From Nocardioides turkmenicus (GTDB taxonomy: Bacteria; Actinomycetota; Actinomycetes; Propionibacteriales; Nocardioidaceae), in NCBI RefSeq assembly GCF_011045035.1, contig NZ_JAALAA010000002.1, positions 1-64,000 on the forward strand: a DNA stretch of 64,000 nucleotides, read 5' to 3'. Position 1 is the first letter of the stretch. Every line of letters begins with the position of its first letter. The position numbers were made by a program, and so were the translations under genes. This document shows, piece after piece, positions 40,547 to 50,189 of this stretch. A model generated the notes under the pieces. It did no database searches and was not told where the DNA came from. It was given only the letters and a program-made list of their open reading frames with translations.

Positions 40547-42304
40547 CTACTCGTGGCCGAGGCGCTGGCGGAGGCCGGAGGCGCGCTGGGCGCGGTGGGT
40601 GATCGCGGCGGTGACGGCGTCGGGTGTGCCGACGATGCGTACCCGCTCCTGGGCGCGGGTGACCGCGGTGTAGAAGAGCTCGCGGGTGAGCAGGGGCGAG
40701 TCGTCGGGTGGGAGCAGGACGGTGACCGACCTGGCCTGGCTGCCCTGGGACTTGTGGACGGTCATCGCGTGCAGGGTCTCGATGTCGCCGAGGCGTGAGG
40801 GCGCGTACGTCGCGCCGCCGGCGATCGCGACCCGGAGGTCCCCGGCGGCGTCCTGATAGGTGACGCTGGTGTCGCCGTTGAAGAGGCCGAGGCCGTAGTC
40901 GTTGGCGGTGACGAGGACGGGGCGGCCGGGGTACCACTCGTGGCCCCAGCCGATGCCGAGCGGCTCGCCGGTGGTCTCGGCGAGGCCGCGCTCGACCTGC
41001 CGGTTCCAGTGGGAGACGCCCCAGGGGCCGTCGCGGTGGGCGCAGAGGAGGCGCGACTCGTCGAGCATGCGTACGCAGCCCGCCGCATCGCCCGCGAGGG
41101 CGGCCTCGTGGAGGGCGACGGCGTGGGTGACCAGGTCGCGTTCGACGCTCGCCATCGCGGTCTCATCAGCCGGGTCGACGAGCTCGACCGCGGGGTCGCC
41201 GGACTTCAGCACGTCGAGCGCCGCGTCGGCGTCGCCGTCGCGCAGGGCCGCGGCCAGCGCGCCGATCGCACCGCCGAAGCGGTGGGTTGTACGGAGGGCT
41301 GCGACGGCGTCGGGCGAGCGGACGGCGAGACCGGCGACGAGGTCGGAGAGCACCGCCCCGGCCTCGACGCTGGCGAGCTGGTCGGGGTCGCCCACCAGGA
41401 TCAGCCGGGCCTCCGGACGCACCGCCTCGAGCAGCCGGGCCATCATCGTCAGCGACACCATGCTCGTCTCGTCGACGACGATCACGTCGTGCGGCAGCCG
41501 GTTGGTGCGGTGGTGCTTGAACCGGGTCGAGGATCCGGGCCGCCAGCCGAGCAGCCGGTGGAGCGTCGACGCGGTCAGACCGTTGAGCCGGGCGCGATCG
41601 GCCTCGGTGAACTGTGGCGCCCGCTGGGCACCCTCGACCGCTTCCTGCAGTCGCGCGGCCGCCTTGCCGGTCGGCGCGGTCAGGGCGATCCGCAACGGAG
41701 TCGCGGACTGCTCGGTGAGCAGCGCCAGCAGCCCGGCCACGGTCGTGGTCTTGCCGGTGCCGGGACCACCGGTGAGCACGGTCGTGGACTGCCGGGCGGC
41801 GGCGAGCGCGGCGTCGCGCTGCTCGGCGTAGCCCTCGCCCGGGAAGAGCCGGGCCGCGGTCGCCTCGAGCAGGGACTCATCGGCCACGGGACGGAGTGAG
41901 GCCAGGCGGGCGAGCAGGTCGTCGCGTACCTGTCCTTCTTCGCGGTGGTAGCGGTCGAGGTAGAGCAGGCCGTCCTCGACCTGCACCACGGACTGCTCGG
42001 CCAGCGGGCTGTCGGCGACGGCCTCGAGCCAGCCCGTTGCGGCCGGCCAGGGCAGCGTCTCCTCGGTCTCCCGCAGCGCGGCCAGGTCGACGCACACCGA
42101 CCCGTGCCGGACAGCGCGGACCGCCAGCGCAACCGCCAGGCGCACCTCGTCGCGCTCCTCTCCGGCGAGCGCGGCGGCGCGGGTCGCGACATGCACGTCG
42201 GCGGCGGTCAGCACGCCTTCCTTGTTGAACGACTCCAAGAGGCCGGTCGCGGACCGCGCCAGGCGGGCGTCGAAGGGGTCGTCGGACTCCCAGCGCTCGA
42301 TCAT
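40547..42304 (-). CDS. recD: RecBCD exonuclease V, alpha subunit
   Basis: A 585-residue superfamily 1B helicase. Walker A GGPGTGKT at 179-186, then VIVVDETSM (Walker B), VGDPDQLASVEAG, RFGGAIGALA and the C-terminal TVHKSQGSQARSVTVLL and FYTAVTRAQERVRIVG give the RecD motif set in order. RecD is the fast 5'-3' motor of the RecBCD double-strand break enzyme. The ATG at 42304 overlaps the recB stop (ATGA). Last gene of recC-recB-recD. Confidence 0.95.
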   Translation of the reverse strand: MIERWESDDPFDARLARSATGLLESFNKEGVLTAADVHVATRAAALAGEERDEVRLAVALAVRAVRHGSVCVDLAALRETEETLPWPAATGWLEAVADSPLAEQSVVQVEDGLLYLDRYHREEGQVRDDLLARLASLRPVADESLLEATAARLFPGEGYAEQRDAALAAARQSTTVLTGGPGTGKTTTVAGLLALLTEQSATPLRIALTAPTGKAAARLQEAVEGAQRAPQFTEADRARLNGLTASTLHRLLGWRPGSSTRFKHHRTNRLPHDVIVVDETSMVSLTMMARLLEAVRPEARLILVGDPDQLASVEAGAVLSDLVAGLAVRSPDAVAALRTTHRFGGAIGALAAALRDGDADAALDVLKSGDPAVELVDPADETAMASVERDLVTHAVALHEAALAGDAAGCVRMLDESRLLCAHRDGPWGVSHWNRQVERGLAETTGEPLGIGWGHEWYPGRPVLVTANDYGLGLFNGDTSVTYQDAAGDLRVAIAGGATYAPSRLGDIETLHAMTVHKSQGSQARSVTVLLPPDDSPLLTRELFYTAVTRAQERVRIVGTPDAVTAAITHRAQRASGLRQRLGHE

Positions 42305-45300
42305 GCTGTCGTCCCTCCATCCAGCAGGTCGGACAGGGCGACCGCGAGGGACGCGGGCGGTTGCCAGGTGAAGACGCCGGTCGGGATGCCGTCGACGACG
42401 GGGGTGTCCGGGCCGAGCATCCCGCGCACGTAGAGATAGAGCACGCCGCCGAGGTGCTTCTCGGGGTCGTAGCCGGGCAGGCGCCAGCGCAGGAAGCGGT
42501 GCACGACCGCGGAGTAGAGCAGCGCCTGCAGCGGGTAGTGGGAGTGCAGCATCGCCTCGGCGAGCTTCGGCTGGGTGTAGTCCATCGCCTCCACGCCCAG
42601 GAAGTTGGTCTTGTAGTCGACCACGACGAACCGGCCGCTCGGCAGCCGCAGCACCACGTCCACCGAACCGGTCAGATAGCCCCGCAGGGACTGCTCACCC
42701 AGGGGCGGCACCTCCAGCCGGTCGGCGTAGGTCACCATCGGGTCGTCGGCCGGAAGATGAGCCCGCAGCAATGGCGCGAGATCGCTCAGCCGTACGTCCG
42801 GCGCACCCGGCCCGCGCCTGTCGCCGCCGGCCAGCGGGATCTCGAAGTCGAGCTCGCGCAGCCGATCGCGCAGCGGGATCCGGGCCAGTGTCAGCCCGTC
42901 GGCCAGCGGACCGAGCGGGGTCAGGTTGAGCGGCAGCATCGCGGTCGCCAGCTCCTCGGCGGAGGCCGGGACCGGCCACCAGCGCAGCTGCTCGCGGGTC
43001 GTGGTCAGCAGCTCCTCGCCGAGGTCAGGTGCCTCCGGGTCGGTGTGCTCGAGCACGGCGTGGACCAACGAGCCGAACCCGGCGCCCTTGGGCAGCTCGG
43101 CCATCGGCGAGAGGTGCTCCTCCGGCACGTCCGCCTCCACGAGGTCGACGTCCTCGGCGACGGGCTCGTCGTCCTTGCCCTCGACCTCCGGCTCCGAGGT
43201 TGCCGCGACACCCTCGTCGACCCGGATGAGCCCCGAGTAGGACGTACGCCGCCACTCCGCGTCCACCTCACGGGTGAACGCCCGTGCGGCAAGTGTTCCG
43301 GCAGGCGATGGCCGCGGCGTCGCGACCGCCGTTGCCACGACCGAGGGCTCGGCGGTGGGCCCGCCCATCTTCTCGATGAGTCCGAGCACCCGCTCGGCGT
43401 AGGCGTCGTCGAAGACCTCCTGCGACGCCGGCACCGCGGTGACCCCGGGCTGCCGTCCGAACAGCAGCCGGTGCAGTCCGCCGGTGGCGGTGTTGGCCGT
43501 CGGCGCCCACCACGCGACGACCTGCGACTGCGCCCGGGTCAGCGCGACGTACAGGTCTCGGAGCTCCTCGCCCAGCTCCTCCTCTTGGTGACGGGCCAGG
43601 TGTTGCGCCCACTGAGCGCCAGTGCGGGTGACGTCGATCGTGCGCTGCCCGTCGGCGTCGTGGAAGCGGGCGACCTCGGGATCGCGCACGAAGAAGTCGT
43701 AGGCGAAGGGCAGGTAGACGACCGGATACTGCAGCCCCTTCGAGCCGTGCACCGTCACGATCTGCACCGCCGCGGCGTCCGAGTCGAGCCGCCGCGGCCG
43801 CTCGGTCGCCGCGGATCGCCTCCGCTCGTCGCGGAACCAGGTCAGCAGCGCCGGCAGGCCGAGCGAGTCGCGCACGGAGATGTCGTGGAGCAGCTGCCCG
43901 AGATGACGTACGTCGGTGAGCAGCCGCTCCCCGTCGGTGCGCCGCAGCACCCGCGCGGTGAGCCCGCGCTCCTCCGCCGCCTCGATCAGCGCGGCCACAC
44001 CCCGGCCACGCAGCAGCAGCGCCCAGCCACGCAGTGTGTCGGCGATGCGCGAGGTCAGCGCCTCGCCGCCCGCGTCGAGCTCGGTCGCGGTGTAGCCGAA
44101 GAACACGCTCAGTCCGGCCGCGCGCACCAGCGGCGCCCGGTGGGGCGAGTCGAGCGCCTGCAGCAGCGCGAGCCAGTCCTCGCCGGCGGGGGTCAGGAAG
44201 ACGTCGCCGCCGCCGGCCATCACCGCCGGGATGCCGTGCTCCTGGAGGATGCGCTGGACCAACAGCCCGTGGGAACGGATCGCGACGATGACGGCGATGT
44301 CACCGGCCTGGACCGGCCGGTCGCACCAGGTCGCTCCGGAGCCGAGCAGCTCGGCGATGTCGGCGGCGAGGTCGCGGGCGATGTGGTTGCGGGCGTCGCC
44401 GGCTGTGATCATCTTGCCGCGGGTGAGCTTGAAGCCGGCGCGGCCGACCCTTCTGATCCGGAACGGTGACAGATGCGGGGCGCCGACCAGCCGGGACCCG
44501 GCGTGATGGGCCTTCACGTCGTGGACGACGATCTCGGGCGAGCCGAGCGCCGCGCCGCGCAGGACCACCTGGAGGCTGTCGACCAGGGGCGCGTCGCTGC
44601 GCCAGTTGGTGTCGAGCGTCGCCTGCGTCTCGGCCGTTCGGGCGGCGGTCAGATAGGTGAAGACGTCGCCACCGCGGAAGGCGTAGATGGCCTGCTTCGG
44701 GTCACCGATCAGGACCAGGGTGGCGTGGCCCTCGAAGGCGCGCGAGAGCACCTGCCACTGCACCGGGTCGGTGTCCTGGAACTCGTCGACCAGCACGATC
44801 TTCCACCGCTGCCTCATCCGTGCCCGTGCGGGCGCGGAAGGATCCTCCAGCGCGACCGCGAGCCGGGAGAGCAGGTCGTCGTAGGAGAGGACGCCGCGCA
44901 TCTGCTTGCGTCGGTCGACCTCGTCCCGCACCGCTTCGGCGAACCGCACCCGGGCACCGGCCACCGGGTCCTCTTCCGGCGCCGGAGCGATCCGCGACTG
45001 CGGGTCCTCGACCGCGGTGCGCGCCAGCCCGAGCGCGTCGTCGCGGTCGAACGGCGGACGCTCGCGCGCCTCACCGAACCACTTCAGATAGAGGTCGTCG
45101 ACGACCTCCACGACCAGCTCGTCCAGCGACTCGACCAGCTCGGCGCCGGCGTCGGTGTCACCGGCCACGCCCAGCGACCGCAGCACGAGCTGGCAGAACT
45201 GGTGGGTCGTCGCAATCGTGGCCCCGTCGAACGAGGCGAGCGCGTCGCGCACGCGCTCGTGGCGTACGCGAATCTCTTCCTCGGGCACGTCCAACAGCAG

Positions 45301-45582
45301 GTCGAGGTGGGCGTCGAGCGGGCTCGGCCGCTGTCCGGCGACCGCGGCTGCGAAGGCTCGCTCGGCCTCGACGAGGTGGGATCGCACCCGGTCGCGCAGC
45401 TCCTGCGAGGCGGCGCGTCCGAACGTGATCGCCAGGATCTCGTCGAGCGTCGCCTCCCCCTCGACGACGTAGCGGGTGACCAGCGCGCCGATGGTGAAGG
45501 TCTTCCCGGTGCCGGCCGAGGCCTCGATCAGCGTCGTGCCGGTCGGAAGAGGCCCGGTCAGGTCGAATCCGTCCATGCTCAC
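42301..45582 (-). CDS. recB: RecBCD exonuclease V, beta subunit
   Basis: A 1093-residue helicase-nuclease. Walker A is ASAGTGKT (21-28), the helicase motifs include VDEFQDTDPVQWQVL, GDPKQAIYAFRGGDVFTYL and VHGSKGLQYPVVYLP. The C-terminal nuclease has GSVDVVLRLPSGRFVVVDYKTNF (about residues 972-994) with the Asp and Asp-Tyr-Lys metal/catalytic residues. It is the 3'-5' motor and the only nuclease of RecBCD. The GTG start overlaps the recC stop (GTGA). The length is normal for actinobacterial RecB. Confidence 0.96.
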   Translation of the reverse strand: MSMDGFDLTGPLPTGTTLIEASAGTGKTFTIGALVTRYVVEGEATLDEILAITFGRAASQELRDRVRSHLVEAERAFAAAVAGQRPSPLDAHLDLLLDVPEEEIRVRHERVRDALASFDGATIATTHQFCQLVLRSLGVAGDTDAGAELVESLDELVVEVVDDLYLKWFGEARERPPFDRDDALGLARTAVEDPQSRIAPAPEEDPVAGARVRFAEAVRDEVDRRKQMRGVLSYDDLLSRLAVALEDPSAPARARMRQRWKIVLVDEFQDTDPVQWQVLSRAFEGHATLVLIGDPKQAIYAFRGGDVFTYLTAARTAETQATLDTNWRSDAPLVDSLQVVLRGAALGSPEIVVHDVKAHHAGSRLVGAPHLSPFRIRRVGRAGFKLTRGKMITAGDARNHIARDLAADIAELLGSGATWCDRPVQAGDIAVIVAIRSHGLLVQRILQEHGIPAVMAGGGDVFLTPAGEDWLALLQALDSPHRAPLVRAAGLSVFFGYTATELDAGGEALTSRIADTLRGWALLLRGRGVAALIEAAEERGLTARVLRRTDGERLLTDVRHLGQLLHDISVRDSLGLPALLTWFRDERRRSAATERPRRLDSDAAAVQIVTVHGSKGLQYPVVYLPFAYDFFVRDPEVARFHDADGQRTIDVTRTGAQWAQHLARHQEEELGEELRDLYVALTRAQSQVVAWWAPTANTATGGLHRLLFGRQPGVTAVPASQEVFDDAYAERVLGLIEKMGGPTAEPSVVATAVATPRPSPAGTLAARAFTREVDAEWRRTSYSGLIRVDEGVAATSEPEVEGKDDEPVAEDVDLVEADVPEEHLSPMAELPKGAGFGSLVHAVLEHTDPEAPDLGEELLTTTREQLRWWPVPASAEELATAMLPLNLTPLGPLADGLTLARIPLRDRLRELDFEIPLAGGDRRGPGAPDVRLSDLAPLLRAHLPADDPMVTYADRLEVPPLGEQSLRGYLTGSVDVVLRLPSGRFVVVDYKTNFLGVEAMDYTQPKLAEAMLHSHYPLQALLYSAVVHRFLRWRLPGYDPEKHLGGVLYLYVRGMLGPDTPVVDGIPTGVFTWQPPASLAVALSDLLDGGTTA

Positions 45583-48500
45583 CAGCTCCCCTGCTCAGCC
45601 TTGAGCAACGGCGACCAGACCCGCATCGCGAGCGCACCGAAGCGGGAGGTCTCCCCGTCGAACTCCTCGCCGGGCTCCGGAGGATCGCCCAGCCCCGGGA
45701 TCCCGGACCCAGCGCCCCAGGCCCGCACCTGCTCCACGTCGGACTCCTCGCCCTCGTAGCGTCCGTCGTTCCACTCCCATCCGGCCTTGTAGAGCGCGTC
45801 GTCGACACCGGCCTGGGTGCGGCGCTGGCGGGCGTAGGCGAGCGAGGTCTTCAGCGGCAGCGGGAGCGGCGCGGAGAGCCCCTTGTCGCGCAACCGCACC
45901 AGGTCACGCAGCACGTCGAGCGCGGTGTGATCGAGCGGCCCGAGCTGGGACAGCCCGAACGGCGTACGCGACCTGGAGTTGCCCGGCCGGCCCAGCGTCC
46001 AGGCGCTCCACGCCCGGTCCTCGTCGGAGGCGGCGAGCGCGACCAGCTGCACCCACGACTCGATCCGCTGCTTGGCGCCCAGGCGGGAGTAGGTCACCGG
46101 GACGAGTCGGTCCCCGTAGACCTGGGGGACGGTGCCGGTCAGCCGGCGGCCGTCGCCGAGATCGACCTCCACGTCGACCGCTCGCGCCTGGCCGGTGGAG
46201 ATGCCCGCGTGACGCACCCGCAGCGCCTCGGCCGCGATCGGCTTCGCCTTGGTGATCACATCGGTGAGGATGCGCCAGCCGAGCCACTTCGGCGGGAGTA
46301 CGCCGCGCCGCCACTCCTGCTGGGTCGCCTGCTCCTCCGACATCCCGGCGAGCAGGTCGTGGAGCAGCCGGTCTCCCACCGACCACTGCCCCAACCCGTC
46401 GAGCTCGACCGGCAGCGCGTCGGAGAGCGGGTCGTCGTCGCGCGGCAGCGCCAGCTCCAGGCGGTCGCGGAAGAACGCGCGCACGGGCGCGCGGTAGAAG
46501 GCCAGCAGCTCCTCGAGCGTCACATCGCCGGCGGTGCTCGGTCCCAGCGGCGCGGGCAGGAGCTCCGGCGGCTCGACCCGGTCCGACACCGCGGCGACAG
46601 CACCGGCCTCGGCCGACCTGTCGAAGGAGAAGGGGTGTCCCGCCACCAGCGCTCCGGGCGTCAGGTTGCGCGGGTCGAACGGCTGCAGCGGATGCCGGGT
46701 CGTCACGGCCTCCTTGACCGGCCTGCCGTCTGCGGTGACAGCGGTCGCGTCGAGCGCGTCCAACAGCTCACCGAGCGGCACCGCGGGCGGCCGCGGCTGA
46801 CCCGAGTATTCGTTGGCGCCCGTGTAGGTCACCACCAGCGTCTCGGTCGCCGCCAGCAGCGCGTCGAGGAACAGCTGCCGGTCCTCGCTGCGCAGGTCGC
46901 GCTCCCCCGTCTGCGGATCGCGCGCCAGCAGGTCGTCGCCGTCGGTGACCCCGACCCGCGGGAACACCCCGTCGTCCATGCCCAGCAGACACACCACGCG
47001 ATGCGGCACCGACCGCATCGGCACCAGTGTGGACACGGTCAGCGTGCCGGTGCGGAAGTTGGCGCGCGTGGCCCGCCCGGCCAGCCGCGCCCCCAGCAGC
47101 GCGCGCACGTCGGGGAGCCGCAGCTCGTCCACCTCGTGACCTCGGGCGTCGTCCCGGACCCGGGACAGCTCCCGGGTCACCTGGCCCGACTGCCACTCGT
47201 CGTTGGTCGAGACCGACGTCAGTCCGGCGACCCCCTCCTCGATCACCTTCAGCCAGTGCTCGAGCGGATGCACCCCGGCCAGCTCGTCGGTCACCCGCTC
47301 CAGCCGATCGACGAGCTCCGCGAACTTCCCCGCCAGCTCGACGCTGCCGCTGCCGACGTCGTCCAACGGCAGTGTCGTGTCCAGCCAGGTCGCCGAATCC
47401 TCGGACATCGCCACTCCGGTGAGGATCCGGTCCATGCCGAAGCGCCAGGTGTTGGCGACGTACGTCTCCAGCCCGAAGGGCTCGCGGTGCTCCGCGTCGA
47501 AGCCCCACCTGATCCCGGCGTCCTTGGCCCACTCCTCGAGCTGTTCCAGCGCGTCGTCGTTGAGCCCGAACCGGCGCCGCACCGGATCGAGATGAGCGAG
47601 ATCGAGTACGTCGCTCACCCCCGCCCGGCCGCCGGCCAGGTCGAGCAGCCTGGTGGCCACGTCCAGGAGCGGATTCGTACGCGTCAGCGACCGGTCCGCC
47701 AGCTTGACCCGCAGCCGGTGAGCCGGGTGCCCGGTCTCGCCGATCACCTCGCCCAGCCCGAACCCGGCCTCGATCAGCGGCGCGAAGGTCTCGATGTCGG
47801 GGCACATCACCAGTACGTCCCGCGGCTCCAGCGTCGGGTCGTCCTCGAGCAGGCCGAGCAGCACCTCCCGGAGCACCTCCACCTGCCGCGCCTCGCCATG
47901 GCAGGCGTGCACCTGGATCGAGCGGTCGCCGGGATCGAGCACCCGGCTCGCCGCCTCGCCGAGGGTGTTGCCCCGGATGTCCTCCTGCAGCCAAGACAGC
48001 AGTCCCCCGCTGGTCGAGCCGCGAGCGCCAGCGAGCGTGTCGAGACCAACACAGTCGTCAACGGCCGCGAGCCGCGCGAGCCCGCGCTGCAGCTCCCGCG
48101 TATCCCGCCCCAAGGTGGCCAGCAGCGGATGACCGACCGCGTCGTGCGACCTGTCGGCGGTGCGGGCCACCGTCCCGCTGAGACCCGCAAGCGCGTCCCA
48201 CAGGGCCTCGGAGGGATGCGGCAGCCACAGGTGCACCTCCCGGTGCTCCCCCAGCGCCGCGACGAGCTCGACGTCGGTCGCGGACAGCCGGGTGTGCCCG
48301 AACAACGAGACCCGCTCCGGCAGCTCGAATGCCGTCGGGGTCTGCCTCAGTCTGGCCACCGTGGCCGCCTGCCGCTCCACCGGCGTCGGCCCGCCGACCA
48401 GCTCAGCGACTGCCCGCCACAGCGGCGGCTGCCACGCCAGGTCCTCGGCGATCTCGCCGCCGAGCCCGTCCGTGTCCCGCCCCGCACCCCAGTCGGCGAC

Positions 48501-48965
48501 CACCGCCGGCCGCTGGTCCGCGTACGCCGCCAACAGCCGCGCCAGCCGCCTGGCCAGCGCCAACCGCCGCCCCCGCCGACGTACGCCTTCCTCGGTCGCG
48601 TCCCCATGCCCGAGATGCTGCGCGAGCGGCCTTGCCCACGGCTCGTCCAGCGACGCGTCGATCGCCGCCAGCACCGGCCAGGTCAGCAACTCGGGCACCC
48701 AAGGATCCTCGTCCCCCGTGCCCGCGATCTCGGCGAACAGCGACCACGGCGACCGGAAGTCCACCCCCGCGCAGATCCCGTCCGACCGACCTTCCGCGGC
48801 CCCCAGCCGATGCGCCAGCCGCTGCGACAACCACCGCTCCACCCCCCGCGCCGGCACCACCACGACCTCGGTCGCGAACGGATCCCGGAGCGGCACCGAC
48901 AACAGCTCGCCGAGCGAGTCGGCGAGCAGATCGGTCCGCGGCGCGCGGTGGAGATGTACGACCAC
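45579..48965 (-). CDS. recC: RecBCD exonuclease V, gamma subunit
   Basis: A protein of 1128 residues (GTG at 48965), the Chi-recognition scaffold of RecBCD, recognised by VVVPARGVERWLSQRLAHRLGA near the N-terminus, DVLVMCPDIETFAPLIEAGF, LGMDDGVFPR and the order recC-recB-recD. GTG at 48965 is preferred over one at 48986 because TAGGTT lies seven bases before it, giving the usual N-terminus VVHLHRAPRTDLLADSLGELL. Unusual: residues about 304-319 (CVGLDTLAGARGSTSG) are encoded by a half copy of the palindromic repeat also found at 56.5-56.7 kb. It is inserted in frame where other RecC proteins, as I recall them, have a short loop. Confidence 0.93.
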   Translation of the reverse strand: MVVHLHRAPRTDLLADSLGELLSVPLRDPFATEVVVVPARGVERWLSQRLAHRLGAAEGRSDGICAGVDFRSPWSLFAEIAGTGDEDPWVPELLTWPVLAAIDASLDEPWARPLAQHLGHGDATEEGVRRRGRRLALARRLARLLAAYADQRPAVVADWGAGRDTDGLGGEIAEDLAWQPPLWRAVAELVGGPTPVERQAATVARLRQTPTAFELPERVSLFGHTRLSATDVELVAALGEHREVHLWLPHPSEALWDALAGLSGTVARTADRSHDAVGHPLLATLGRDTRELQRGLARLAAVDDCVGLDTLAGARGSTSGGLLSWLQEDIRGNTLGEAASRVLDPGDRSIQVHACHGEARQVEVLREVLLGLLEDDPTLEPRDVLVMCPDIETFAPLIEAGFGLGEVIGETGHPAHRLRVKLADRSLTRTNPLLDVATRLLDLAGGRAGVSDVLDLAHLDPVRRRFGLNDDALEQLEEWAKDAGIRWGFDAEHREPFGLETYVANTWRFGMDRILTGVAMSEDSATWLDTTLPLDDVGSGSVELAGKFAELVDRLERVTDELAGVHPLEHWLKVIEEGVAGLTSVSTNDEWQSGQVTRELSRVRDDARGHEVDELRLPDVRALLGARLAGRATRANFRTGTLTVSTLVPMRSVPHRVVCLLGMDDGVFPRVGVTDGDDLLARDPQTGERDLRSEDRQLFLDALLAATETLVVTYTGANEYSGQPRPPAVPLGELLDALDATAVTADGRPVKEAVTTRHPLQPFDPRNLTPGALVAGHPFSFDRSAEAGAVAAVSDRVEPPELLPAPLGPSTAGDVTLEELLAFYRAPVRAFFRDRLELALPRDDDPLSDALPVELDGLGQWSVGDRLLHDLLAGMSEEQATQQEWRRGVLPPKWLGWRILTDVITKAKPIAAEALRVRHAGISTGQARAVDVEVDLGDGRRLTGTVPQVYGDRLVPVTYSRLGAKQRIESWVQLVALAASDEDRAWSAWTLGRPGNSRSRTPFGLSQLGPLDHTALDVLRDLVRLRDKGLSAPLPLPLKTSLAYARQRRTQAGVDDALYKAGWEWNDGRYEGEESDVEQVRAWGAGSGIPGLGDPPEPGEEFDGETSRFGALAMRVWSPLLKAEQGSW
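48008..48056. repeat. Half palindromic repeat inserted in frame in recC
   Basis: CGCTGGTCGAGCCG (48008-48021) and the 21 bases at 48036-48056 are identical to 56549-56562 and 56583-56603, the left half of the palindrome after the argJ homologue. The frame of recC stays open through it. Confidence 0.75.
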
Positions 48966-48972
48966 AGACCGC

Positions 48973-48978
48973 AACCTA
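48973..48978 (-). promoter_or_regulatory. Leaderless-type -10 box (TAGGTT) for recC
   Basis: On the minus strand TAGGTT is followed by seven bases and the GTG at 48965. No ribosome site is present. Confidence 0.4.
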
Positions 48979-49028
48979 TCGGGCACCGCCGACAGTGATC
49001 CTCAGGGCTCCGCGGCGCCCAACTGGTC

Positions 49029-49622
49029 CTACGCCTTAAACGTCGGCATGACCTGGTTGATCCACCCGTCAATCTGCTTCTGGGTGGCGAGATCAGGGTT
49101 GAAGGACCACGCGACGGAGACCTCGACATCGCCTACCAGCGCTCCGTAGAGGTCATAAGTCTGCGCCTCGCCGGATCCTCGAATGTGGAAGAACGTGGTC
49201 CCTCCAAACGTCACGTCCTTCAAACGCTCGACTTTCGAGTAGTCCCCGATGACGTTGTCGCGACTCGTCGTAGCGAGCTCGTCGAGCGAGAGCGCAAGCG
49301 ACGATCCGGCGTTGAAGATGCCGCGCCCAGCGCGATACCCCTGCTCGTCCTTCGGCGAACCCATGACGTAACTGACGCCATCCTCCAGACTGACAGACCA
49401 GTCCGGAGGAGCCTTGAACTGCATCCCTTCCAGTTCCGCGACCTTCCACTCCGAGGCAGGCTCTGTCGAAGTGGTTTCGCTCGGCGAAGCGGCACCACTT
49501 CCCGTCGGCTCAGTGCCGGACGGATTCTCATTGCCGCAGGCCGTCAGGCCCACGCCTAGAGCAGCCAGAGCAGCCAGAGCAGCCATCGACTTAAACAGGG
49601 GGTACGTCCGAGATCGGCTCAT
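49029..49622 (-). CDS. Secreted lipoprotein, unknown
   Basis: A 197-residue lipoprotein. The signal peptide (SRSRTYPLFKSMAALAALAALGVGLTAC) ends in the lipobox LTAC, and then comes a Ser/Thr/Pro/Glu linker. The mature domain contains MQFKAPPDWSVSLEDGVSYVMGSPKD and FFHIRGSGEAQTYDLYGALVGDVEVSVAW. This resembles the general layout of proteins that co-occur with type VII secretion genes but is not a named family to me. ATG at 49622 is preferred: TACGCT lies seven bases upstream (49630-49635), leaderless-type. Its GC content is lower than the recBCD genes beside it. It is divergent from the two T7SS-like genes. Confidence 0.7.
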   Translation of the reverse strand: MSRSRTYPLFKSMAALAALAALGVGLTACGNENPSGTEPTGSGAASPSETTSTEPASEWKVAELEGMQFKAPPDWSVSLEDGVSYVMGSPKDEQGYRAGRGIFNAGSSLALSLDELATTSRDNVIGDYSKVERLKDVTFGGTTFFHIRGSGEAQTYDLYGALVGDVEVSVAWSFNPDLATQKQIDGWINQVMPTFKA

Positions 49623-49727
49623 GCCGGAGAGCGTATCGGCTTGCTGGGGCAATGCTGTTCCGGTCGACACCCCGTGGGGTCTCCTGTTTACTTGGAGCAA
49701 CATCCGGAAACACTCGGGAGGCTGGCG

Positions 49728-50189
49728 ATGACTGGGTCGCGCTCAACCGGGGTCAACAAGCCCCTCGTCAACAAGATCAAACAGGTTCTCATCGACGACA
49801 CTGTCAAGGTCGACAAGATTCACGTCGACAAGCCTGGCGCTGGCACGTTGGGCGGGAGCAAGACCGCTGAGACCCTTGAGACTCTCATGAACTTGGCGAC
49901 GGAGCGGATCAACTCTGCCCTCTCAGAGACATCCAAGGCCATGGTTGCTTTCGTCGATGGTCTCGATGACGCCGTCCGGGCCGTCGAAGACGCCGACGAG
50001 GACGCTCGGAAGGCCTTCGACAACCAGATGACGACTGCCGTGGACCTGATCAGCCAGCCATTCTTCGACAACCTGGCGAAGGATGCGAGGCTGAATCTGC
50101 CTGACGTGAACCTTCCGTTCTTCCCAGATCTCGGCGCGATCGAAGAAGCGGTAACTAGGTCGAAGTTCGGCCAGGATGAGGAGGGATGA
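49728..50189 (+). CDS. Small helical protein, type VII secretion-like partner
   Basis: A 153-residue, mostly helical soluble protein with no signal peptide and no cysteine. Helices such as TAETLETLMNLATERINSALSETSKAMVAFVDGLDDAVRAVEDADEDARKAFDNQMT suggest a coiled coil or helical hairpin, as in Esx/WXG100-like proteins, but no WXG motif is present. It overlaps the next gene by four bases (ATGA), and a two-gene order of this kind is common for secreted heterodimers. GC content is below that of the surrounding genes. The function is a hypothesis only. Confidence 0.55.
   Translation: MTGSRSTGVNKPLVNKIKQVLIDDTVKVDKIHVDKPGAGTLGGSKTAETLETLMNLATERINSALSETSKAMVAFVDGLDDAVRAVEDADEDARKAFDNQMTTAVDLISQPFFDNLAKDARLNLPDVNLPFFPDLGAIEEAVTRSKFGQDEEG

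Noticed and set aside
49802..49838. Two GTCGACAAG copies in the T7SS-like gene as members of the TTGTCGACAA class
   Set aside because: They encode the Val-Asp-Lys repeats VDKIHVDK with normal codons and lack the palindromic left half.
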